A stretch of DNA of 64,000 bases from Dyadobacter fermentans DSM 18053 (GTDB taxonomy: Bacteria; Bacteroidota; Bacteroidia; Cytophagales; Spirosomataceae), in contig NC_013037.1 in the NCBI RefSeq assembly GCF_000023125.1, forward strand, positions 744,001 to 808,000. The letters are read 5' to 3'. Positions 47,418-54,508 of this stretch are shown one piece after another. The notes under the pieces were generated by a model, which was not told the DNA's origin, made no database searches, and saw nothing but the letters and a program-made list of their open reading frames with translations. Every line of letters begins with the position of its first letter. Position 1 is the stretch's first letter. Both the position numbers and the translations under genes were made by a program.

Positions 47418-47603
47418 CTACGGTTCAAGGCGGTTCCGGAGGATTTCCATCACCTGCTCCACGCATTCGGCCACGATGGCTTCCTTATCGTCGTCGTCGC
47501 CTCCCTGGGCCTGGGCCGCGGCGGGCGCAGTGGCCCTGCCGCCTTGCTCCGCGGGGGCATTCACGGCGACTTTGATATGTAATTCCCGGATGATCAGCGG
47601 CAT
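47418..47603 (-). CDS. DUF5908 small eCIS protein (Afp6-like)
   Basis: 61 residues from the ATG that overlaps the upstream stop (TAATG). The sequence opens with MPLIIRELHIKVAVN, the family signature, followed by an Ala/Gly/Gln-rich linker, an acidic DDDDKEA run and a final helix IVAECVEQVMEIL. A longer frame starting upstream lies inside the preceding tube gene and was rejected. Proteins of this size and place are conserved in eCIS clusters between the second tube gene and the LysM gene. The molecular role is unknown. Confidence 0.85.
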   Translation of the reverse strand: MPLIIRELHIKVAVNAPAEQGGRATAPAAAQAQGGDDDDKEAIVAECVEQVMEILRNRLEP

Positions 47604-48043
47604 TATTTCACGGTAAAATATTGGTAGCGAATCTCGATACTCTCGATCACCAGCGCGTTGGTCTCGGCATTGAAATCCGATACCGACCATTTCTTGGCCC
47701 ACGCCCCGGCGATACTCCACGTTTTGAGCGGCTGATGCGCTTCATTCAGCAGCGTGACGACAATGTCCGCCAGCTCGAATTTCCGTTCGGCAAATGCCTT
47801 GCTGCACCATTTGTGAAAATCCGAATCCTCTGTGAGCAAGCCGCGTTTCAGCACCAGGTCGGGATATTTGGTACGCACCGGCAGCGTGTGCTCGAAGCGG
47901 TTCTCGCCGCCTTCCTTGTACGATTCGGTGTCGTATTCGACGCTGAGGCCGGCTACCGACTGAAACCGGCTGTCGTTGTCGTTCTGGCTGTTGGCCAGTT
48001 TTACGGCAAAATGAAACCCGGCCGGAGGATAGTAAGTCGCCAT
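47603..48043 (-). CDS. Second tube protein (Afp5-like, tube initiator)
   Basis: 146 residues of the phage tail-tube (gp19/Hcp-like) fold. It starts MATYYPPAGFHFAVKLA, with FQSVAGLSVEYDTESYKEGG and FEHTLPVRTKYPDLVLKRGL in the middle and VIESIEIRYQYFTV at the end. In Afp-type particles the homologue forms the first ring on the baseplate hub. It is nine bases downstream of the main tube gene and overlaps the DUF5908 gene by one base. Confidence 0.92.
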   Translation of the reverse strand: MATYYPPAGFHFAVKLANSQNDNDSRFQSVAGLSVEYDTESYKEGGENRFEHTLPVRTKYPDLVLKRGLLTEDSDFHKWCSKAFAERKFELADIVVTLLNEAHQPLKTWSIAGAWAKKWSVSDFNAETNALVIESIEIRYQYFTVK

Positions 48044-48052
48044 ATTCGCGGA

Positions 48053-48484
48053 TTATTTAACGAGGCTGAGCCCTTCGTGCGCGATTTCGATCGTTTCGAT
48101 CGCTACTTCGTTGCCATCGGCTTTCAGGTCGCTGGCCTGCACCTTTGTAGGGAATGCCTGCAGTGCTTTCCAGGTAAAAACCGGCTTGTGGTTTTCGTTG
48201 AGGAGCTTAATGATAATGTCCCGCCGCACGGCGTTCCGAAGTTTGTCGGCCTCTTTCAGCCAGTCGTAAAAATCGGTTTTATTCTCAAACGTGCCCTTTT
48301 TCATGGTGATGTTGCTGTATTTCTGCAACCCCGGCATTTTGATTTTTGAAAACACCTGGCTCTGTCCTTCGCGGTATTCGATCACTTCGATCTGCTTGTC
48401 GAGGCCTGTTACTTCGGTAAAACCTATTTTGGTCCCGCCCCATTCTACTTCAAAATGGAACTTGGGAAGCGGATATTCTGCCAT
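48053..48484 (-). CDS. Main inner-tube protein (Afp1-like)
   Basis: 143 residues of the tail-tube fold: MAEYPLPKFHFEVEWGGTKI, GFTEVTGLDKQIEVIEYREG, the SNITMKKGTFENKTDFYDWL segment and the closing VAIETIEIAHEGLSLVK strand. It stacks as hexamers to make the tube expelled on contraction. It differs from the following tube gene mainly in the loop after the first strand. A 73-base spacer with a small hairpin separates it from the sheath gene. Confidence 0.93.
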   Translation of the reverse strand: MAEYPLPKFHFEVEWGGTKIGFTEVTGLDKQIEVIEYREGQSQVFSKIKMPGLQKYSNITMKKGTFENKTDFYDWLKEADKLRNAVRRDIIIKLLNENHKPVFTWKALQAFPTKVQASDLKADGNEVAIETIEIAHEGLSLVK

Positions 48485-48513
48485 ATGATGAATGATTTAA
48501 TGTTGGATAAATG

Positions 48514-48528
48514 CGGTTCATGGAACCG
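48514..48528. other. Small hairpin between sheath and tube genes
   Basis: CGGTTC and GAACCG flank ATG, a 6-bp perfect stem with a three-base loop. No T-run follows, so it is not a terminator. It could protect or process the downstream message. Confidence 0.3.
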
Positions 48529-48557
48529 GCCGGATGATTTTACGGATTTGCAATAGC

Positions 48558-50651
48558 CTATGATTCAGGCATTTTGTGCGAGAACCGAAGTATGATAAAT
48601 TCCGCAGGACGCACCACGGCCATTCCGATTTCGACGATCAGCCGGCCTTCCAGAATGTCCAGGGCCGTCATGGTTTTGCCCAGGCCCACGGTCACATAAA
48701 ACGCGTGTTCCGTAATCGCGCCCTGCAATGCACCCTGGCGCCAGAGTGTGGTAAGGAAGTTTTCGATCATAGCCTGCACCTTCACCCACGTGTTGGCATC
48801 ATTGGGCTCGAACACGAATTGCTCGGTCGTTTTTTTACAGGATTCTTCCACCATATTGAAAAACCGCCGCACGCTCACGTAGCGCCATTCGTTGTCGTTC
48901 CCCGCCAGCGTGCGCGCGCCCCACACGAGCGTGCCTTTGCCCACAAATGAGCGGATCACGTTGATCGACTTGCCGGTGGATGGGTCGATATTGAGCGTGC
49001 CGTGCTGCTCGTCGGTAACTTTCACCGAAGGTCCCACCACATTGATCAGCGATTCATTCGCAGGTGATTTCCAAACGCCTCGTTTCTCATCCACCCGCGC
49101 ATACACGCCCGCAATCGTACCCGATGGCGGCAGCAGGTAGTTTTCCGATTGCAGATAGCCGATCACGTTCCCGATCACCGGCACCCGTTTCATCACATCG
49201 TTTTCCTTGATCTTCTCGTAAGACGAAAGCAGGTTCCGGATTTTCGAAATGCCGTTGATCAGGACATTGAAAATATCATTCAAACCTTTGGCATTTGCAT
49301 TTCCGTAAAACAGCCGGTTCAGGTTGACGACGGTTTGCGTGGTGGCCGGCGGCACCTGGTCGGTTAAGGTATAGGAAGTAGCGATCGCGACGTCGGCGGC
49401 GGAGCCTGTCAGCGCCGCTGCACCGGTGATGGCCGTCGGCAGATTGGTGGTGCCGTTTTTATAGTAATTCCACGTTGCACCGCCGATGTCGCCATTGGCG
49501 AGGGTAATCACAGCGCCCACTTTCGTATCGGTATTGAGCACGCGGGCGATGTTGATCAATGTTTCGAGGCTTGGTTTGAGCGCGTCGAGCACGGCAAAGA
49601 GCTCGTCGAGCGAATTCTGGTTGTCGGGAGCGGCGGGGAGGGGCAGGGTAATGCCGTCCGCGAGCTTATCGATAAACGGTTTCAGCACATCCTTGAACAG
49701 GAAGCCGAGCGCGAGCTTGAATTCATTCCGCGAGTCGTTCAGGTTGTTGGTGCTCACAGCAATATCGAATGCCTTTTTGCGCGTGGCGTACGTGTCTGCC
49801 AGCGTGCCCGCATCTAGCGATTCCAGGTACACGTTTTTGTCGATCAGGATGTTCAGCTCGCGGAAAACATTGAGCGTATTCGTGTCGGACGCAGGAATGT
49901 ATTCCGATTCCCAGTTCAGCGGGAGCGTCAGCTTGGTGACCTTGTTCCTGATGTCCCTGAATTTGATAAACCGCGGCAAGTTCACCCGGATGTAAGGATA
50001 ATAGGCAGCGCCAAATTGCACATTCGCCATGCCGATGGCCGTTTTGAATGCCGTGATCTCCGCCGGATCGTATTTCAGTGGATCGGCCATTTTTACGTCG
50101 GCAATCAAAAACCGGTCTTTAAACTGCTCGCATTGCACCAGGGCGGTGCTGTGCAGCGAACCGAGGTCGGTGGCGCTGAGCAGAACGCCGTCGGGAATGA
50201 CGATGAGCGTGGGTTCGTCTTCCGCTTTGAGCACTTCCAGCGCGGCTTCCGCATCCGCTTTAAATGCGGCTGCGAAGCCGCCAGCGGTAATGTCGGGGTA
50301 TTTGCCCAGACTTACGATGAAACATTTGCCGCCGCCATTCCGGAAGTACATTCTCAGACTGTCGTACAACAGCAGGCCGGTATTGATTTGTGCAGTTTTG
50401 ATGGAATTGTCTACGTCCAGATCCACCGCTATGCCGACGAGCGGGGGCGCATCGCCAAACTTTTCGACGTAATCTACCAGTGATTCTATCAGTACGGGCT
50501 TCTGTTTGTAAGAAACTCCCTTAAAAACGTCGTTTTGAGTATAGCCAATGAATGCGGGAATTGCCGTTTCAACGGCGGCAATAGACGGCGGAAACTTCGG
50601 GACCTCGTCTATGTAAACGCCGGGTGTCCGCAGGTTTGATAAATTGAGCAT
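48558..50651 (-). CDS. Contractile tail sheath protein (Afp2/3/4-like)
   Basis: 697 residues. The N-terminal sheath domain opens with LRTPGVYIDEVPKFPPSIAA and VETAIPAFIGYT. The C-terminal conserved domain contains TGKSINVIRSFVGKGTLVWG, RRFFNMVEESCKKTTEQFVF and GLGKTMTALDILEGRLIVEI. About 300 residues in the middle (roughly 250-530) are a variable insertion exposed on the outside of the particle in relatives. It is longer than the about 350-450-residue sheaths of Afp from memory. Only one sheath gene is present, where Afp has three. It is 73 bases upstream of the main tube gene. Confidence 0.94.
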   Translation of the reverse strand: MLNLSNLRTPGVYIDEVPKFPPSIAAVETAIPAFIGYTQNDVFKGVSYKQKPVLIESLVDYVEKFGDAPPLVGIAVDLDVDNSIKTAQINTGLLLYDSLRMYFRNGGGKCFIVSLGKYPDITAGGFAAAFKADAEAALEVLKAEDEPTLIVIPDGVLLSATDLGSLHSTALVQCEQFKDRFLIADVKMADPLKYDPAEITAFKTAIGMANVQFGAAYYPYIRVNLPRFIKFRDIRNKVTKLTLPLNWESEYIPASDTNTLNVFRELNILIDKNVYLESLDAGTLADTYATRKKAFDIAVSTNNLNDSRNEFKLALGFLFKDVLKPFIDKLADGITLPLPAAPDNQNSLDELFAVLDALKPSLETLINIARVLNTDTKVGAVITLANGDIGGATWNYYKNGTTNLPTAITGAAALTGSAADVAIATSYTLTDQVPPATTQTVVNLNRLFYGNANAKGLNDIFNVLINGISKIRNLLSSYEKIKENDVMKRVPVIGNVIGYLQSENYLLPPSGTIAGVYARVDEKRGVWKSPANESLINVVGPSVKVTDEQHGTLNIDPSTGKSINVIRSFVGKGTLVWGARTLAGNDNEWRYVSVRRFFNMVEESCKKTTEQFVFEPNDANTWVKVQAMIENFLTTLWRQGALQGAITEHAFYVTVGLGKTMTALDILEGRLIVEIGMAVVRPAEFIILRFSHKMPES

Positions 50652-50682
50652 AGCTATTGTCTATTTATAATTGAGAATGGCA

Positions 50683-51510
50683 TTAATACGGGTGGTTAAT
50701 CCTAATATCAAATGTTTTTTGTTGTACCTGTTTACTGGCATTTAAAACCCTGAAACTCGCAGGTGTTTGATTATTCACACTTATTTCAATCCGGCCAAAA
50801 GCTGCTGGAAATAACGACAATTCAGAAAAATTAAGAATTTCAAAAGAGCTGGAATTGTTGACCAATGAAGGCCGTTTATTAAGATTACTTGCATTTGCAA
50901 ATTGAATGGTTTTATCAATTTGTTTCCAAAAATTAGCATTGGAAACAGGCTTATTACTATTACCAAGTTTATCCAAAGCCAGATAATGATTTCCTCCATC
51001 TTCCACGATCTCTCCGCCGGTGTATTTCTTTGCATTGTCGTAAGCAGGCGGAAGCTGGCAAAGGGATGCATTTGCATTTCCTTTTAATGCTGAAACTTCA
51101 TTGCTAAATAAATAGTAACCTGCCTGGTTATCATCCATTCTCAGAATTGGAAGCGCTGAAAACGCAGAACTTTCACCGGAAAATGATAAATCAAACTTAT
51201 AAATCGTTTGATCAATATTTTTCTCCGGTTTCTTATTGATTACTTTTACAAAAACTGCGAATCCGTCCGGCAATAATTTAAATATTAGTCCTTTACTTGC
51301 TAATAGCCGGGCGGTACTTGCACTGGGTACAACCGAAAGCCAATCGCTGACTTTGTATTTTTCCATTTGCGTATTCTTCTTTGAAGCGGGCAGGGAATCG
51401 AACGGATCAAACGTGACATTTCCGGCATTGCTTTTACCAATGTCCAGATAGTGATAATGCAGGATTCTCACCCTGAAAAGCACATCATATTTTGAACTGT
51501 TTGATTCCAT
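50683..51510 (-). CDS. eCIS-cluster protein of unknown function between cap and sheath
   Basis: 275 residues from MESNSSKYDVLFRVRILHYH; an upstream GTG would add 17 residues. The sequence is AT-rich, predicted mostly beta, with YKVSDWLSVVPSASTARLLA, PDGFAVFVKVINK, NDAKKYTGGEIV-like and YLALDKLGNSNKPVSNANFW segments. The last resembles the short carbohydrate-binding-type modules (W and Y rich) found in tail fibres, but the match is weak. No signal peptide is present. Its place between the DUF4255 cap gene and the sheath gene is conserved for accessory proteins in several Bacteroidota eCIS clusters. A surface or cap-associated role is possible. Confidence 0.6.
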   Translation of the reverse strand: MESNSSKYDVLFRVRILHYHYLDIGKSNAGNVTFDPFDSLPASKKNTQMEKYKVSDWLSVVPSASTARLLASKGLIFKLLPDGFAVFVKVINKKPEKNIDQTIYKFDLSFSGESSAFSALPILRMDDNQAGYYLFSNEVSALKGNANASLCQLPPAYDNAKKYTGGEIVEDGGNHYLALDKLGNSNKPVSNANFWKQIDKTIQFANASNLNKRPSLVNNSSSFEILNFSELSLFPAAFGRIEISVNNQTPASFRVLNASKQVQQKTFDIRINHPY

Positions 51511-51606
51511 TTTATTGAAAATAAGATACTTAATGATGATAGCGAAGTTCTCCTGTGACACTTCTGCGCAGAAGTGCCCGGTTAAAATCTCCCGATCTAT
51601 GATGCC

Positions 51607-52236
51607 TTAGTTAGTGGGGTTGATGTACAGAAAATTGTGCTGGATGTCCTGAATAACACCGCCGCCTTCCGTCTTGCCGTCGTGTTTAAGTTCCACCATC
51701 CGAAGCATGTACAGCACCGAAGGATATTGTTTTCCGCCAAGCGTTCCCCACAAGTGGTTGAGCTCTTCGAAACTCGGGGAATATAAATCCATGATCAGTT
51801 TGAATTCGCTCATTCGGTCATATTCCGTCAGCGTTGCATCGAAAATCTCGGTGGTATTCAGGTTGGTGAAAATGTTTTTGAATTGAAAATACCGGATAAT
51901 ACGCGATAAGTATTTCAAAGCCTTGCCGTAATCATTAGCAGTGGCCGAGAAAAGCAGGAACAGGTTGGCGTTGATAGGCGGGTTAAAATATTCTGTCCGA
52001 AGTGTGGCATCATTGGCCCTTGAAAACGGCAGGTTTTTCAGTGTTTTTTCTTCTCTGAAATTAACTAATGTAACGATTACTTTATCACGGATCGCATTGT
52101 TATTCACGCCCGTCGGCGACTCGAACAACGCAATGTTCCCAAGCTTCACTTCATCATCCGGATGATTCGTACCGTCCACCGTGTTGAGGTGGTTATTCAA
52201 TTCGTTGGTAATGATGGTCAGCGCGTGAAGTAGCAT
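51607..52236 (-). CDS. DUF4255 cap/tube-terminator protein (Afp16-like)
   Basis: 209 residues. It begins MLLHALTIITNELNNHL, followed by EVKLGNIALF, DKVIVTLVNFREEKTLKN and NLFLLFSATANDYGKALKYL, the order typical of the DUF4255/Pvc16-N domain. In Afp this protein caps the distal end of tube and sheath. It is the first gene of the block; the divergent AT-rich region before it must carry the promoter. Confidence 0.88.
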   Translation of the reverse strand: MLLHALTIITNELNNHLNTVDGTNHPDDEVKLGNIALFESPTGVNNNAIRDKVIVTLVNFREEKTLKNLPFSRANDATLRTEYFNPPINANLFLLFSATANDYGKALKYLSRIIRYFQFKNIFTNLNTTEIFDATLTEYDRMSEFKLIMDLYSPSFEELNHLWGTLGGKQYPSVLYMLRMVELKHDGKTEGGGVIQDIQHNFLYINPTN

Positions 52237-52618
52237 AACAGTTAATTTCTAATTTAGTAACTACCTGTCTAAAACTCGTATCCGCTCCCGAATGGGAAAA
52301 AGATAAATTTGTAAATGTTAAGTGATATAAATATATGCGGTTATGTGCTATCATCATAGATCTTTCTGCCGAAGTTATTTAGCGGTTATGGGCTACATTC
52401 CTGGTCCGTGGAGGCGGATTAACAGATCGACGGACCACCAGCGACAGCCTCCGTGGCATGTCCGGCGTCCGCTCGTTCCGAAGCCGGACGGCCGCCGAAG
52501 CGCAGGCCCGGCGAAACGAATTTGTAGGCTGCCGGGCTAGTAGAATTCCCCGGGAGGACGGTTTTAATCGAACATTCCGACCCGGAGATCCCGGCCGGAC
52601 GAGTAACCCGCTGCGCCC
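52237..52618. promoter_or_regulatory. Divergent intergenic region between eCIS block and ECF sigma gene
   Basis: 382 bases with no supported gene. The left 100 bases are AT-rich. On the minus strand a TATCTTTT (complement of 52298-52305) resembles a minus-7 box for the eCIS block, but no TTG is seen 19 bases further out. On the plus strand TAAATTTG at 52304-52311 fits TAnnTTTG and could serve the sigma gene 300 bases away. The right 240 bases are GC-rich; frames through them show no recognisable protein. Confidence 0.3.
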
Positions 52619-53200
52619 GTGAACCCAAACGACACCGACATCTGGAAGGCATTTCGTAATGGCGATGAAGCTGCCTTCGAGCAGTTGCTCGTGCGTTATT
52701 ACCGCGCCATGTTCGATTACGGCCTGCGTTTCCAGCCCGACGAGGAGCAGCTTCGCGACGATCTGCACGATCTCATGATTACGCTTTGGGAGCGAAGGGC
52801 GCATTTGAACGAAACAAGCAATCTTAAGTTCTATCTTTTCAAGGCGCTGCGCAACCAGATTCTCAAGGGAAAGCGCAGTCAGCGGCTTTTCGTGGATCAC
52901 GAAGGCGTGGCCGAAGCCGAGCTGCATTCACCGGAAAGCCCGCTGCCCGATTTTGCGGAGGTGGAGGCCACGCAACGCCAAACCGCACAGATTCAGCAGG
53001 TTATTGCAAAACTTTCGCGGCGCCAGCAGGAAATCCTGCATTTGAAATTCTTCGAAGAGCTTTCCAATGAGCAAATCGCCGAGCTGCTGCAAATTTCACG
53101 AGCGGCCACGGCCAACCTGCTCTACACCGCCCTGCGCTCTTTCAAGGACATCTGGCGACGTAAGGCGCTGCTCGCCATTTCAATCCTATTGTGCTCATAA
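52619..53200 (+). CDS. ECF (FecI-like) RNA polymerase sigma-70 factor
   Basis: 193 residues starting at a GTG; the first internal ATG would cut into region 2. Region 2 shows DEAAFEQLLVRYYRAMFDYG and DDLHDLMITLWERR. Region 4 shows LSRRQQEILHLKFFEELSNE and QIAELLQISRAATANLLYTA. It stands 98 bases before a fecR gene, then SusC and SusD, the standard regulatory cascade for a SusCD locus. The eCIS block is divergent, so control of eCIS by this sigma cannot be excluded but is not supported by any motif. Confidence 0.92.
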   Translation: MNPNDTDIWKAFRNGDEAAFEQLLVRYYRAMFDYGLRFQPDEEQLRDDLHDLMITLWERRAHLNETSNLKFYLFKALRNQILKGKRSQRLFVDHEGVAEAELHSPESPLPDFAEVEATQRQTAQIQQVIAKLSRRQQEILHLKFFEELSNEQIAELLQISRAATANLLYTALRSFKDIWRRKALLAISILLCS

Positions 53201-53298
53201 TGAGCAGTAAATACAGGTTTTGAAAAATAATGCAAATTTTTTCATGATCTCCGCGCGGTTTTTCCACCTTATAGGAAAACTCGGCTGGAATATCTGTA

Positions 53299-54336
53299 AT
53301 GGAAAAATATGCGACCTACACCCTGGAAGACTTTATGCTGGATGATGCATTCAGAAAATGGGTGAATGCAGGCGGCGTGCTGCGTGGGAGTGTGTGGGAA
53401 CAAGTCGTTCACCTGTATCCCGAAAAAATAGAACTGATCGACGAGGCGGCCCTGCTGTTGCGGCAGCTCAAAAACCAGCCAACCGCCATTTCCGATGAGC
53501 AGGTTGTGCGCGACATCCGCGCCATCATGCATCGCGTCGAAGGCAAGGAAACGGTTGTGCGGCCGATGTGGCGGCGATGGACGGGTTACGCGGCGGCGGC
53601 TGTGCTGCTCGCCGGGCTCGGAACGTATCTGCTCACGGGCCAGACCGGTCGTGTGGGGGAAGAGATTTCGTATTTCAATGATAGTCAGGATTTAAAATAC
53701 GTCAACTCGGGGCGGGATCAGAAAGAAGTAACGCTGCCCGATGGGAGTATGGTGCGGCTTTTACCGGGAAGTGAGGTCATTTACCGGTCACAACCGGCGG
53801 GGCGGGATGTGCAACTGGCCGGCGAAGCTTTTTTCCAGGTAAAGAGGGATACGCTGAGGCCATTCTCGGTATTTTCCGGCGGGCTTACCACGCGGGTTCT
53901 GGGAACGAGTTTCACGATCAAACCGGAAGGAAAAGACGTTTCGGTCACCGTCGCAACGGGTAAAGTGTCGGTTTCCAAAGCAGGAGAGGAGTCGTCGCCC
54001 TTGGTGCTGACGCCCAATCAGCGGGCCGTTTACCACAACGCCGACAAAAAGATTGTCAAAACCCTTGCCGAGGCACCGGTGGTCGTGAACAGGGAGCAGC
54101 TGCAAACCCGGCTCGTTTTTGATGAAGAACCGGCCGGTAACATTTTCCGCGCCTTGCAGAAAGCCTACAATATCCCGATCAGCTTCGATGAAGCCGCGCT
54201 GCGGAACTGCCAGGTCACGCTTCCATTCCGGGAAGAGCCGTTTTTTCAAAAACTGGATGTGCTATGCCGGACGATCGGGGCGAAGTATACCGTCGCAGGC
54301 GACGGCGTCAGGATCGAAAGTAACGGATGTGAATAA
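53299..54336 (+). CDS. FecR-family anti-sigma factor
   Basis: 345 residues. The cytoplasmic N-terminus (1-92) precedes a membrane helix at about 93-112 (TGYAAAAVLLAGLGTYLL). The periplasmic FecR domain contains KEVTLPDGSMVRLLPGSEV, the RDVQLAGEAFFQV motif and RVLGTSFTIKPEG. The C-terminal DUF4974-like part (about 265-345) includes NIFRALQKAYNIPISFDEAA. It should receive the signal from the SusC below through the STN domain and release the sigma factor. It is followed by a 172-base spacer containing a hairpin. Confidence 0.92.
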   Translation: MEKYATYTLEDFMLDDAFRKWVNAGGVLRGSVWEQVVHLYPEKIELIDEAALLLRQLKNQPTAISDEQVVRDIRAIMHRVEGKETVVRPMWRRWTGYAAAAVLLAGLGTYLLTGQTGRVGEEISYFNDSQDLKYVNSGRDQKEVTLPDGSMVRLLPGSEVIYRSQPAGRDVQLAGEAFFQVKRDTLRPFSVFSGGLTTRVLGTSFTIKPEGKDVSVTVATGKVSVSKAGEESSPLVLTPNQRAVYHNADKKIVKTLAEAPVVVNREQLQTRLVFDEEPAGNIFRALQKAYNIPISFDEAALRNCQVTLPFREEPFFQKLDVLCRTIGAKYTVAGDGVRIESNGCE

Positions 54337-54410
54337 TGCAATGCCCTCAAATACCAACACTTATCCCCTTTGCCTATGACAACATTGTAAACCCTTCTTT
54401 AATAAAAAAT

Positions 54411-54434
54411 CCGGTGACGGTGGAGCGTCACCGG
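54411..54434. other. Hairpin in the fecR-susC spacer
   Basis: A perfect 9-bp stem, CCGGTGACG with CGTCACCGG, has a six-base loop. On the plus strand no T-run follows, whereas on the minus strand it is followed by ATTTTTTATT. It therefore looks like a terminator for minus-strand transcription although no minus-strand gene enters it. It could also be a processing or attenuation element in the susC leader. Confidence 0.45.
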
Positions 54435-54508
54435 GTTGATTATCCCGCCATCGCGTTGCAGGCGAAACGGGATAGGTATGTTCCCTTTTCAAGAAACCCA
54501 AACAAAGT

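Larger units (their letters stand above)
25362..52236 (-). other. Extracellular contractile injection system (eCIS) gene cluster
   Basis: Eighteen consecutive minus-strand genes, mostly separated by under 75 bases or overlapping by 1-4, contain sheath, two tube proteins, LysM hub, VgrG spike, gp25, two large baseplate proteins, tape measure, cap and AAA+ ATPase. Capsid, terminase, portal, integrase and lysis genes are absent, as are the T6SS membrane-complex genes. This is the gene content of Afp/PVC/AlgoCIS particles. The DUF4157, TPR and unknown genes between tape measure and ATPase form the cargo region. Confidence 0.95.

Noticed and set aside
25362..52236. Prophage or type VI secretion system
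   Set aside because: No capsid, portal, terminase, integrase, lysis or T6SS membrane-complex genes; DUF4255, DUF5908, DUF4157, tape measure and AAA+ ATPase are eCIS markers.
52379..52618. Small protein gene in the GC-rich spacer before the sigma gene
   Set aside because: Open frames exist on both strands, but composition is arginine- and proline-rich without motifs, typical of chance frames in GC-rich DNA.
52619..54336. ECF sigma/FecR pair as a dedicated regulator of the eCIS block
   Set aside because: The pair is collinear with SusC carrying an STN domain, the usual arrangement; no shared promoter motif with the eCIS block was found.
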